DNA of 64,000 nt from Verrucomicrobiales bacterium (GTDB taxonomy: Bacteria; Verrucomicrobiota; Verrucomicrobiia; Verrucomicrobiales; DEV007). Below the pieces are notes generated by a model. That model saw only the letters and a program-made list of their open reading frames with translations, did no database searches and was not told the origin of the DNA. Shown piece after piece: positions 9,194 to 17,900 of this stretch (the first letter of the stretch is position 1; each line of letters opens with the position of its first letter). Where the stretch lies: assembly GCA_029212615.1 (NCBI GenBank), contig JARGPJ010000002.1, forward strand, positions 593,501 through 657,500, written 5' to 3'. A program made the translations under genes and the position numbers.

Positions 9194-9394
9194 ATGGCGA
9201 GACCAAAGAACACGACCGAAACCGTTCAGATCACTCTTTCTGCCACCCCGCAGGTCAAAGAGCTGCTCGAAGAACTGTCCCGATCGGGTTTCTACGGAAA
9301 AAATGCCGCAGACACCGCGCTCATCCTTCTCAAGGAGAAAATCAGGGATCTACAGCGCGATGGACAGGCACCTACGCCACAATTTCCGAAATGA
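9194..9394 (+). CDS. Small ribbon-helix-helix-like protein
   Basis: 66 residues, MARPKNTTETVQITLSATPQ then a helix ending in LLKEKIRDLQRDG. The pattern (basic N-terminus, a short strand with alternating residues VQITLS, then two helices) resembles MetJ/Arc-type dimeric repressors. The start is fixed by the promoter just upstream and by lack of an earlier ATG. Operator-like GGAAT repeats precede it. A second small gene starts about 70 bases downstream. Fold call is tentative. Confidence 0.6.
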   Translation: MARPKNTTETVQITLSATPQVKELLEELSRSGFYGKNAADTALILLKEKIRDLQRDGQAPTPQFPK

Positions 9395-9464
9395 TGGAGT
9401 GACACTCAACAACACTCCCGCGAGGGAGGCCCGACTGCCCCAAAAGGAACCACCACTCAACATC

Positions 9465-9692
9465 ATGTATCTCCCAGACCAGGCACCCGACAAACAATCA
9501 AGTCTCGAACTACTCGAGACCGCGACACAATCACCTGAGGAGCTCTGCGAGAGTGACCCTGAGGTTAAAGCAGCCTTCGAAGAGAGCCTTCGCGATCTTG
9601 CTGAAGATATTGTGAAGCACCACCCCGGCCTTGCTCACCTCCTTCTGGGAATGGGTGAGACTCCCTGCCCCGTCGTTCACGGCCAGAATTGA
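9465..9692 (+). CDS. Small acidic hypothetical protein
   Basis: 75 residues from ATG 9465 (MYLPDQAPDKQSS), strongly acidic and helical, with SDPEVKAAFEESLRDLAEDI. The frame is open upstream to 9303, but that part overlaps the previous gene and is basic and repeat-poor, so the internal start is preferred. No recognised family. It could be an accessory protein to the neighbouring small regulator; two adjacent tiny genes recall a two-gene regulatory or toxin-antitoxin layout, but nothing in either looks toxic. Confidence 0.5.
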   Translation: MYLPDQAPDKQSSLELLETATQSPEELCESDPEVKAAFEESLRDLAEDIVKHHPGLAHLLLGMGETPCPVVHGQN

Positions 9693-9742
9693 ACTCCCGG
9701 TCTCGTCATTGACCGCACCTACCGCGCGGCGTACGGTGTTTC

Positions 9743-10291
9743 ATGAACGATGACCTACAGGTCGAGTCGGTCGGAGATCGACTCGAAGGAAAAACCGTCG
9801 CCCTCTGTGTGACCGGCGGAATTGCTTCCGTTGAATCCGTCAAACTGATCCGCCATTTCCGTCGCGAAGGGGCAGAGGTTAACGTCTTCGCAACACCGGA
9901 AGCGCTCAAGTTCATCGGTAAAGCCGCCCTCGAGTGGGCCGCAGCCAAACCTGTCATCACAGAACTCTCAGGCCTCGCTGAGCACATCTGCACCCAGGAC
10001 ATCGTCGTCATCGCTCCCGCGACGATCAACACCGTCAATGCGATTGCCGCCGGTATCGCCGGAAATGTCGTGACGACCCTCGTTGCGAGCGCCCTGGGAC
10101 AGAAGACTCCCGTCCTCATCGCCGCAACCGGACACCACTCACTTTACGAAAACCCGATCTTTCAGCGGAATCTGAAAGAACTCCCCAAGGTCGCCCCTGC
10201 CATCACATTCATCCCGCCGAAGATGGAGGAAGGGAAAGCCAAGCTGCCGGAACTGAAGCAAATCGTCGAGGCAAGCATCGCCTCATTTTAG
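9743..10291 (+). CDS. Stand-alone CoaC-like flavoprotein
   Basis: 182 residues with the HFCD flavoprotein fold of phosphopantothenoylcysteine decarboxylase. VTGGIAS near residue 27 begins the FMN phosphate site, LAEHICTQDIVVIAPATINT holds the family His and FMN loop, and the C-terminal half follows. Differences matter: the substrate-clamp motif PAMN is replaced by ATGH (IAATGHHSLYENP), the usual C-terminal active Cys is not seen, and there is no fused CoaB synthetase domain. It therefore may not be the housekeeping CoaBC and may act on another thiol or peptide. Ends 30 bases before a strong terminator. Confidence 0.8.
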   Translation: MNDDLQVESVGDRLEGKTVALCVTGGIASVESVKLIRHFRREGAEVNVFATPEALKFIGKAALEWAAAKPVITELSGLAEHICTQDIVVIAPATINTVNAIAAGIAGNVVTTLVASALGQKTPVLIAATGHHSLYENPIFQRNLKELPKVAPAITFIPPKMEEGKAKLPELKQIVEASIASF

Positions 10292-10320
10292 TCGGCACAA
10301 TTGAGAGCCTCCTGAAATCA

Positions 10321-10376
10321 ATCGGGCCCCGTCTCTTTGCCGGGCATTAAGGCAAAGAGAACAGAGCCCGATTTTC
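10321..10376 (+). terminator. Strong Rho-independent terminator between convergent genes
   Basis: Arms 10332-10341 and 10351-10360 pair perfectly over ten bases (TCTCTTTGCC with its complement) around a nine-base loop. An outer seven-base pair (ATCGGGC 10321-10327 with 10366-10372) extends the stem, followed by a short T run. It sits 30 bases after the flavoprotein stop and 37 before the end of the leftward secreted gene. It best serves the plus strand. Confidence 0.8.
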
Positions 10377-10412
10377 TGGCTGCGGAACGATAGTGACTAA
10401 AGATTCAGGGAA

Positions 10413-13400
10413 TCACTCTGGATCGATGAGAATTGAAAAATCGATGTCAGCGGCATCGCTGCCGTTGTCACCACGAGGCCCGATCGCGACATAAATGGTA
10501 TCGCCGGAGGCGAGATAACCGAGGCTGCAATCAAAGTCAGTTTCTTGATCCGTGCCGTTCGTGACTTGTCGAACCAGGTCATCGTTCACATAGACAAACA
10601 CCTCGGTGCCGTCTCCCTTATCCCGAAGTTGATCGATGATTGAATCAGCAATGACATAGTCACCGGCCACGCGCACAGAGTATGCAGCGATGACACAGCG
10701 ATCATGAGTGATGCTACCGCCCGCCCCGTCGCCGGGGCAAACACTACCACTCGCATCAAAGCGTCCCCAGTCGAGTTCAGTGGAGTCGGGCAGCCCCCTC
10801 TCGGCATCAGAATCATAACGATCGACACCATCCCAGTTCATCGAAACATAGCCGGATTCATCGCCCACCGGCCCGTTCCTGTTCCACAGATACTGCCAGC
10901 CACGTTTCGGGGAAACCGGATGAAAATCGTCACGATAGTTAGCAACCAAAGTGAGGTCGGCATAAGATATCGTGAAGTCCAAATCAAACAAGTCCGAGCC
11001 CCGGTTGCCTTTCGGTCCCACGGCGACGTAGATGATTTCTCCGGGTTTCAAATAACCCAAATTAGTGTCGAAAGTTGATTGGCCCGCCGCGGGGTTATCG
11101 ATCGTCGAAATCACGAGATCATCTACCATCACGATCAGGTCAGTCCCATTTCCCCCGCCGTGATTCAACTGCTTCAGAAGGGTATCAGTCAGGTAGTACT
11201 GCCCTTCCAGGGACACGGTAAACGCCGAAATCGAATAGCGATCTTCCGACTCACCCTGATTCGATCCCCATCCCGGTCGCCCTCCGGTCGATCGACGCTC
11301 AGCCAGGTTTGAAGGATGCACGTAATTGCTGCTCGTGCTTGAGGGAAGCGACACATAATTCACCGCAGAACCAATCGGACCATTCGCGTTGGTCAGATAA
11401 CTCCAGCCCGGGGCCGGCGTTCCACTCTGGTAGTCGTCAACACTGTCAGCTTGAACCGTCGCGACGAGATCAGTGACGGTGAAAGTAACCGTTTTCTCTA
11501 TTCCTGCTGTGCCCTGTCTATTGATCAGAGTATAGGGCCGCGCCGTTAAGGTATGACTGCCCGCCGCCAGATCTCCCAGAAGAATGCCCTCGCCCGCTTC
11601 GCCGAAGAGGGTATTAGGCGGCAAATTGTCGGTCCGGTAGTTTGTGCTTCCGGCAAAGGTGAAGCGGACTGACCCTTGAGCGCTGTTCACATTAGCGACA
11701 ATATTCACATTCGAGCTGCCCAGCTTTCCGTAGTCGATAACGCTTCCGTCTTCGATGTCCATCAACAGCGCTCCTGAGGAAGCATCAATGAGACTGAAAG
11801 AAATGACTTCCAGAGAAGTTCCGGAAAGCGAGGGAAGTACCCACGGGTCAAAGAATGCCCCAAACGCACCCAGATCAGTCCCTCCGACCGGACTGCCGTC
11901 CAGCCACGCGGGAGGAATAACGCCCCCGACTTCCCTCGGTTGCTGCGAGGGTTGGCGGCGGAAGTCTTCCGCGGCCGAACTACTCCGGTCGATCGAAAGA
12001 GCCGCGAGCGCGAGTCCGTCGAAGCTTGATGTGCTATGACAGGTTAAACAGAACTTGTTCTGACTTGACTCGGGTCGCGGAGCGTCATGGTAAAGCGGGC
12101 CTTCCGGGAACAGGAACTGATGCCGCAAGCCCTCGACGTCGTTCGGGATATTCAGAAGGTGGGCGGCCCCGTCGGCACTGTAGTCAGCCCAGTTCACGTA
12201 GTAGTCGAAGGTCGCTTCGCCCTGATTCGCGAGGAATTCGCTGAGCTCATCATGTGCCCAGTCAGGATAAAGATCGGCATCACCTGTGAGAGGACCGCTA
12301 TAGCTGGAATCGAAACCTACGAGGGTTCCTCCTGCATGGTTGGCGGCCACCTCGGGATTCATGGCATGGGCGAAGACTTTAAACTCATCGAGCCACCCAC
12401 GAAAACCGGAGCCGCTCCCTCCATCAATTTTCGCCAATGAGAGCTCACCGGGAACCATCTGGAAAAGGTTCTGAATCGGATTCGTCCAGCGGTGGTATAG
12501 CAATCCATTGAGATAAAACTCGACCTCGTATCCGCCATTCAACACCTGAACCGCGAGATGCGACCAACCCGTGTCAGGAAGAGCCTCCGGCAAATTAATG
12601 ATAGCGACATCATTACCCGATGCATCCTTGTAGACGACGAACGAACGACCACGGAGACTCACCGATGTCTGATCGGGAAAGGCAAAAAGTAACCGGTCCA
12701 CGTTGGTGCTGTCAGCAAAGCGGCAATCAGCAAATACCCCGATATACCAGTCGCTGTTACCGACGTTCTGCGGCTGCGCCCCGATAGTGTATTTGATTCC
12801 GGAATTGCCATCCACCCAGGCTCCCCTGCCGCAAATGCCCCCCAAAGCCACAGGCTCAACCCGCATGCTTCCGAACGCTTCGCCATTGTCAGGAATCAGC
12901 CACCGGTCGGATGTAGCGCAGGCGGCATTTTCGAATTTAACCGGATTCGAAAAAGTTTTCGAACTGGAGTTCCACCCGTCATGATAACTCATGCTGGTAT
13001 TGCCGGTGGAAGTTGACCCATAACTCAGCGCTGCAGTCATGTGGCTCACGATGAAACCGTCCAGATCAGTGTAGTCATCAAAGGCAAACTCCTCCGTTGC
13101 CCTGCCATTGCTCACCCGCCAGACGACGTCGAAAGGAGTTCGAATTTTCAGCCTTGAATCGTAGGACACCAGACTTTCCAATGTATCAAAAAAGGTCGTG
13201 TTGGTTGAAACGTTAGCGGGCCATCCCGTGCCGTTTGCCTGCCGTCCTGAACCCACTCTAATAATACCTGTTTCGTTCCCGGCAGGCCCCGAATTTGCCT
13301 TATAAAGAGTCACCAGTCGCTGTTTTTCGTCCCCCACCTGAAGGCCGTAATCCGTGCCGTTTAAAACGTTGTCGAGCATCACCATCTTACCCTGAGTCCA

Positions 13401-14507
13401 CAATCCCATCAATATCTGGCCACGGGTTTTCCCGGCAGACTCTCCCGTCGTATCATTCGGAAATCCCTGGAGCGGCGAGTTCGGGTATCTCTCGACACCA
13501 CCATCATTTAACCTGGATCCGACCGTCGTGAATCCGATCAGGCTGGCATCGCGGGACATCCAGGGGTAAGTCCCCTTAATATCGTAACCATCAGGAATAA
13601 CATTTCCCTCCGGATCACGGAAAAGCTGCATCGCGAATCCGTATTTCTGATTGATACGACTGTCGTAGGGAGCATGCGAAATCGGAATCACCGCATCCCA
13701 GTTCGCGGGGTCGCCATTCGAAGAATAACTGTAAACAATATCAGCGAACCGGGAGGACTGAAGAACTCCGCTCGCCGGATCATTCCAGCGATGGGCAGAT
13801 TTGGCAATTCTCCCCATCACGAGTTGGCCGTCATTTGAGATCTGGGGCTCGAACATCGCGTTCGCCGGGAATGGAGGACTGCCTGAGGTGGAAATCACTT
13901 CAATGTCCTCAATGACTGCCGGATCCGTCTTCGGGTTGGCCACGGTAACAACAATAGGCGTCTTCCAGATACTCATGTATTCCGTGCCGGGATCATTAGG
14001 GTCATCGTAGTGAGCTGTGCAAATCACGGTAAGATCATAATAGTCTTTCCCGTCGCCCAAACTATACGGGTTTGGATCAGCCCCCGGGGCCTCAGAAGGG
14101 TCCCAAAGACCGAAGTGCACGCTCCCCCCGTTTGAACCATGGAGAGTATTTCGCGGGACATTGTACCGGTTCCCTAAATCAAGGATGGTGACTCCGTCAG
14201 AAGACTCGGCAAAATGGGAAGCGAGCCCTTCCGGTTTCAGGAGATAGAAATTCGCACTCCCCTGACCGAGGCTCTTCATCGACAAACCGATCCGTCCGTC
14301 AGCACTTGTCTTAAACGGAGGAAGGTGAGGACGATCATAACCGGATTCTTCAATACCCGTTATGCTGCGTGCAATGACAGGATGCTCAGGGTTCTCAGCT
14401 GAAAGAGGAAATTGAATGCTGACGGCTAACAGAACAACAAACCAGGCAATGCCTGAATTGCGAAATGGAAGCAGTCGTGTCAGTCGGGGTACCGAAACGA
14501 TTCTCAT
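10413..14507 (-). CDS. Giant secreted lectin/cytochrome-like protein with duplicated C-terminal beta domain
   Basis: 1364 residues. An N-terminal signal/membrane segment (residues about 18-37) is followed by a long WD-like or propeller-like region with many Gly/Asp turns. A LamG/concanavalin-type domain lies near 620-740 (YEVEFYLNGLLYHRW, GWLDEFKVF). One heme c motif, CLTCH, is near residue 820. Two homologous domains of about 150 residues close the protein (first GWSYLTNANGPIGS...; second GWQYLWNRNGPVGD..., both ending YVAVGP/IYVAIGP-[KR]G-x-x-GSD). Such repeats occur in verrucomicrobial carbohydrate-active proteins. Third gene of the sigma/anti-sigma operon, 36 bases after FecR, so likely its target or co-expressed effector. 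Function inferred as glycan binding with redox cofactor. Confidence 0.8.
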   Translation of the reverse strand: MRIVSVPRLTRLLPFRNSGIAWFVVLLAVSIQFPLSAENPEHPVIARSITGIEESGYDRPHLPPFKTSADGRIGLSMKSLGQGSANFYLLKPEGLASHFAESSDGVTILDLGNRYNVPRNTLHGSNGGSVHFGLWDPSEAPGADPNPYSLGDGKDYYDLTVICTAHYDDPNDPGTEYMSIWKTPIVVTVANPKTDPAVIEDIEVISTSGSPPFPANAMFEPQISNDGQLVMGRIAKSAHRWNDPASGVLQSSRFADIVYSYSSNGDPANWDAVIPISHAPYDSRINQKYGFAMQLFRDPEGNVIPDGYDIKGTYPWMSRDASLIGFTTVGSRLNDGGVERYPNSPLQGFPNDTTGESAGKTRGQILMGLWTQGKMVMLDNVLNGTDYGLQVGDEKQRLVTLYKANSGPAGNETGIIRVGSGRQANGTGWPANVSTNTTFFDTLESLVSYDSRLKIRTPFDVVWRVSNGRATEEFAFDDYTDLDGFIVSHMTAALSYGSTSTGNTSMSYHDGWNSSSKTFSNPVKFENAACATSDRWLIPDNGEAFGSMRVEPVALGGICGRGAWVDGNSGIKYTIGAQPQNVGNSDWYIGVFADCRFADSTNVDRLLFAFPDQTSVSLRGRSFVVYKDASGNDVAIINLPEALPDTGWSHLAVQVLNGGYEVEFYLNGLLYHRWTNPIQNLFQMVPGELSLAKIDGGSGSGFRGWLDEFKVFAHAMNPEVAANHAGGTLVGFDSSYSGPLTGDADLYPDWAHDELSEFLANQGEATFDYYVNWADYSADGAAHLLNIPNDVEGLRHQFLFPEGPLYHDAPRPESSQNKFCLTCHSTSSFDGLALAALSIDRSSSAAEDFRRQPSQQPREVGGVIPPAWLDGSPVGGTDLGAFGAFFDPWVLPSLSGTSLEVISFSLIDASSGALLMDIEDGSVIDYGKLGSSNVNIVANVNSAQGSVRFTFAGSTNYRTDNLPPNTLFGEAGEGILLGDLAAGSHTLTARPYTLINRQGTAGIEKTVTFTVTDLVATVQADSVDDYQSGTPAPGWSYLTNANGPIGSAVNYVSLPSSTSSNYVHPSNLAERRSTGGRPGWGSNQGESEDRYSISAFTVSLEGQYYLTDTLLKQLNHGGGNGTDLIVMVDDLVISTIDNPAAGQSTFDTNLGYLKPGEIIYVAVGPKGNRGSDLFDLDFTISYADLTLVANYRDDFHPVSPKRGWQYLWNRNGPVGDESGYVSMNWDGVDRYDSDAERGLPDSTELDWGRFDASGSVCPGDGAGGSITHDRCVIAAYSVRVAGDYVIADSIIDQLRDKGDGTEVFVYVNDDLVRQVTNGTDQETDFDCSLGYLASGDTIYVAIGPRGDNGSDAADIDFSILIDPE

Positions 14508-14543
14508 TGGTGGGGTTTTGATGGGGGTTCTAAAAAGGGAAAT

Positions 14544-15893
14544 CTAATTTGTGACGCCTCTCTCGCCGGGTTCAGGAGAGGAAAGAATCAAGGAGCCCAT
14601 TCGGTCAGGCCGTGACCAATCGCTCCCGGTCTTCGGCGTCCAACTCAACTGACTGCGCGCGGCATCGCCCGGGTCAGAATCATTTGAAGCGACATTGAAT
14701 CCAAGTCTGAGCCCTCCGCGAGGCCTGATACCAAGGCCCGCCCATGGCAGACACACCTCCACTCGAAAGCCATCGACCGTCCGATGCGCCTCATGACTGA
14801 TTCCGGGATCCGGACTCAGGGCGCCTACTCCAGGGGTAATGCTCTCACTCCCCGGCTCAAAGAATAGAAAGTGATCATTCACCCCGTCAAAACCCGTGCC
14901 TCGACTGTTGTCTGCATCAATGAAGACCTCGACTGAGTCATTTGCCCAAACCCTCTCATTACTACTGTCGGCATCACTATCCACTACTTCTATCAACACG
15001 TAGAGAGCCTTCTCATTCCAGATCGCACGCCATTGTGATGAGTGATCCCGATTCGACAACGGGGCGGCCTCCATTCGATCTCCTTCGAAACGATTTACCT
15101 TCACCGCTTGCGAATCCCAGATGGAATCATTGCCTTGATCGATAACAGGGCTGCTTGAGACATACCGGGCCGTTGCAACACTACTTCCGCGTCCATTTTC
15201 ATCTTGTTTCCAACCACTGCCGGCGGTCAGCGGAATCGGCTCGCTCACCGGCGCCACTTCAACCGCAACCATGCCTCGATCGACAAGAACTTCGGAACTT
15301 CGATCCGAAACCCCGACATCAAAAGCGGTTCCCAGAACCTCAAGGGCTAAGTGCGGGGTGACTACCCTGAGGGGTTCTTTCTGCGGCGACACCGTCGCCC
15401 CTATACTCCCCGAGTCGAGCAAGACCAGTTTTCCGCCCGCGGAGGTCTCTTCAAATCGAATCTCCGCATTCGCCTCCACTTCCAGTCTTGTCTCCTCCCC
15501 CGCAAAGACAAGACTGAACCCCTTTTCAGAATCGCGAATCGTTTTGCCGCTTCGCACCTCAGAAGCAAGCCCTTCTACTTTTTCACCTCCCTGCATCACC
15601 ATCGGGGTACCTGCGACAGGCTGAGAAAGAGTAAGCGCCCAGCCAACGAAGACAGCCATAGCAGACACGAGCAAAGCTCCTCCCCCCCACATAAGAAAGA
15701 GGCGTCCCCGAGCCCAATTTGAGGAACTTCCCGCCCCTAACGCTTCCTCCCGAATTGCACACTCAATCATCGCCAATTCGGCGAGGCGACGCGCCGCCTC
15801 CGGGTCTGAGCTGATTAACTCAGAGAACTCACGCGAAGGAGGTTGCCCGCCCAGAAACCGCCATACTTTCTCATCCAGATTCCGGGGACTCAT
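14544..15893 (-). CDS. FecR-type anti-sigma factor with C-terminal CBM9-like domain
   Basis: 449 residues: cytoplasmic N-terminus (1-60) for sigma binding, one membrane helix at about 65-89, a FecR domain at about 105-235 (beta-rich, with the typical LDSGSIGATV and LEVLGTAFDV), and a C-terminal domain from about 250 with WRAIWNEKALYVLIEVVDSD and VEVFIDAD. The last is the signature of carbohydrate-binding family 9 / DOMON-like domains. Topology puts FecR and the CBM9-like part in the periplasm. ATGA overlap with the sigma gene shows translational coupling. Unlike classical FecR, which listens to a TonB receptor, this one may sense a glycan directly. No zinc-binding HxxxCxxC is visible. Confidence 0.88.
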   Translation of the reverse strand: MSPRNLDEKVWRFLGGQPPSREFSELISSDPEAARRLAELAMIECAIREEALGAGSSSNWARGRLFLMWGGGALLVSAMAVFVGWALTLSQPVAGTPMVMQGGEKVEGLASEVRSGKTIRDSEKGFSLVFAGEETRLEVEANAEIRFEETSAGGKLVLLDSGSIGATVSPQKEPLRVVTPHLALEVLGTAFDVGVSDRSSEVLVDRGMVAVEVAPVSEPIPLTAGSGWKQDENGRGSSVATARYVSSSPVIDQGNDSIWDSQAVKVNRFEGDRMEAAPLSNRDHSSQWRAIWNEKALYVLIEVVDSDADSSNERVWANDSVEVFIDADNSRGTGFDGVNDHFLFFEPGSESITPGVGALSPDPGISHEAHRTVDGFRVEVCLPWAGLGIRPRGGLRLGFNVASNDSDPGDAARSQLSWTPKTGSDWSRPDRMGSLILSSPEPGERGVTN

Positions 15894-16432
15894 GACTTAA
15901 CCCTCCGTGTCGCCAGGGAAGCCGAAACACAATCAGCAAGACGGGACTTGGCGCGGTTGATCGTAACCGATACCACGTTGGCGTGAGTATTCAGAGCGAG
16001 GGCAATGGCATTGATTTTCTGATACTCCCAATACCTGAGATTGAGGATTTTCATCCAGCGGCGGGGCAGTTTCTTCAGGCAGCCCTGCAGGGCCAGAGTG
16101 CGGGACTCATCGGAATCCTCTGCCATGGAATCAAACGCGGCATGAAGACTCTCAATTGCCTCCTCACTCAGCGAAACCGGTTGATTCTTAAGCTGACGAA
16201 TCGCTTTCAGCGCCTGTCGCCTGGCGACCTCGCGTGCAAAACTCCAGAAGTCCCTGATCTCTTCCTCCGCCCAGCGATTTGCGACCACGGAAAGCGTCTC
16301 CTGGAGAATGTCTTCCGCCAAATGGTAGTCCTGCACAATTGTTAAGAGAAAGGCTCTCAATCCACGACGATGCTCATTGACAAGACTCTCGAAGTCTCTC
16401 GGGGCATCGGGTAAGGAAGGCAACTCTCTCAT
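15890..16432 (-). CDS. ECF RNA polymerase sigma factor
   Basis: 180 residues from ATG 16432 (MRELPSLPD); the frame is open to 16573 but the extra part is hydrophobic and unlike sigma factors. Region 2 is DYHLAEDILQETLSVVANRW, region 4 is LPRRWMKILNLRYWEYQKIN...ALNTHANVVSVTINRAKSRL. This is the form typical of the planctomycete/verrucomicrobial ECF branch. Its stop overlaps the start of the FecR gene, and the secreted giant follows, giving an ECF - anti-sigma - effector operon. 161 bases separate it from the upstream DUF1501 gene, room for its own promoter. Confidence 0.92.
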   Translation of the reverse strand: MRELPSLPDAPRDFESLVNEHRRGLRAFLLTIVQDYHLAEDILQETLSVVANRWAEEEIRDFWSFAREVARRQALKAIRQLKNQPVSLSEEAIESLHAAFDSMAEDSDESRTLALQGCLKKLPRRWMKILNLRYWEYQKINAIALALNTHANVVSVTINRAKSRLADCVSASLATRRVKS

Positions 16433-16593
16433 GGCGCGTGCAAAGCCTGACTGCCCTTTAAGTAACTGAATTTCTGAAATCTTAACGAAAAAAGTGCAAA
16501 AAGAACCAAATACCCGAAAAATGGCAGGAAAAGCAACTACCCACCTCCCGAAGGCCGTGATCCTTGCGGACACAATGAGGGACTTCTCTCTCG

Positions 16594-17883
16594 CTAACTG
16601 AAGAGCTCCGCAATCGGATTCCCTGAATCCGTCGTCGGCACCGGTCTGTCACCATCATACAAATACTCACCCGGATCGATTCGCATCGCAGCAAGTGTCG
16701 TCGCAAAGAAATCCGGAACGCTAACCGGCTTGTCGACAATCTCTTCTGAAATCCCGTCGGAAGCCCCCCACGCTCCCCGGTGATTCAATCCTCCACCGGC
16801 GATCACATTCGTGAAGACCTTCGATTGGTGGCCACGTCCCCCACCCGAATCAAAGTTACCGGGGCGACCAAATTCGGAATTGACCAAAATCACGGTTTTT
16901 TCGAGGAGACCATTAGAGTCAAGATCGGTGATCATCGTGGAAATTGCGGAATCGAGATCCTGAATCAAGAGGTGTTGCTTTAACTGTCCGTCGTTGTGCG
17001 TATCCCATCCGGTACCGTTCTTGAAGTTATCACTGTAGGAAACTTCAACAAAACGCACCCCCGCTTGAAAGAGACGACGGGCCAACAAACAACGCTGTCC
17101 AAACTCACTCCCATACGCGTTACGCAAATCGGCGCTCTCGGAATCAAGATTAAAAACCTTCATGAAATCAGGTCCTGACAAACGCAGACTTTCTTTCAAT
17201 GCCGCATCGTATTCCGAAAACTTCCTATCTCCCGCGAAGCGTTCGGCTCCGCCTTTCCGAACCGCTGCAAGTATCTCTTCGCGACGAGCCACCCGATTCG
17301 ATGACAACCATTTCGGCCGCGCCAGCCCCGCAGGGCCGGACCTGATATCAGTGGAATAGATGAACCCGGCCTCCGGCCCGAGGAACCCCGGGCCACGCGC
17401 AATATTGGGGTAGCCGAGCAACACATACGCCGGCACACCTTCGGCAGCAGCGCCCCGCTTATGCGCGATGATGGACCCTAGCGAGGGATAAGTCACCGTG
17501 CCGCTGGTGGGCCTGCCGGTGTGCATCCGGTTTGCCGCCGCCGCGTGCTCATCGACGACGTCATGATGAAGTGAACGCACTGCCGTGACGTGCTCCATCA
17601 ACCTGGCAGTTTTCGAAAGGTGCTCACACACTTGTACCCCGGGAACGGAGGTCTCAATCGCTCCGTAATAGGAACCCGGCTTTTTTGCCCCGGCATCACC
17701 GCGGCCTTTAGGGTCGAAGGTATCAATCTGCGCCATTCCCCCACCCAGCCAAAGCATGACACAATGTTCCGCATTACCTTTTTCCCACAAAGGTGCAGCC
17801 CCTGCCGCGTGAGTAGTTCCGGGAGCGGCCAGTGCGCTCGCTGCCGCCGCAGTCGTGGATTGAATAAACTTTCTGCGATTCAT
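16594..17883 (-). CDS. Tat-exported DUF1501 protein
   Basis: Start moved to ATG 17883 (MNRRKFIQSTTAAAASALA), a twin-arginine signal; the longer frame would bury it. The DUF1501 sulfatase-like fold is shown by VMLWLGGGMAQIDTFDPKG, ETSVPGVQVCEHL, the FVEVSYSDNF strand and the VILVNSEFGRPGN / GRGHQS metal-site region. 429 residues, normal. DUF1501 proteins belong to the alkaline-phosphatase superfamily; their substrates are unknown. It follows the DUF1549/DUF1553 gene by 17 bases, the standard planctomycete/verrucomicrobial pair. Confidence 0.92.
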   Translation of the reverse strand: MNRRKFIQSTTAAAASALAAPGTTHAAGAAPLWEKGNAEHCVMLWLGGGMAQIDTFDPKGRGDAGAKKPGSYYGAIETSVPGVQVCEHLSKTARLMEHVTAVRSLHHDVVDEHAAAANRMHTGRPTSGTVTYPSLGSIIAHKRGAAAEGVPAYVLLGYPNIARGPGFLGPEAGFIYSTDIRSGPAGLARPKWLSSNRVARREEILAAVRKGGAERFAGDRKFSEYDAALKESLRLSGPDFMKVFNLDSESADLRNAYGSEFGQRCLLARRLFQAGVRFVEVSYSDNFKNGTGWDTHNDGQLKQHLLIQDLDSAISTMITDLDSNGLLEKTVILVNSEFGRPGNFDSGGGRGHQSKVFTNVIAGGGLNHRGAWGASDGISEEIVDKPVSVPDFFATTLAAMRIDPGEYLYDGDRPVPTTDSGNPIAELFS

Positions 17884-17900
17884 TGAATTTTTTATTTCAG

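Noticed and set aside
10413..14507. Possible fusion or assembly join inside the giant protein
   Set aside because: The frame, codon use and domain order are continuous, so one long gene is more likely.
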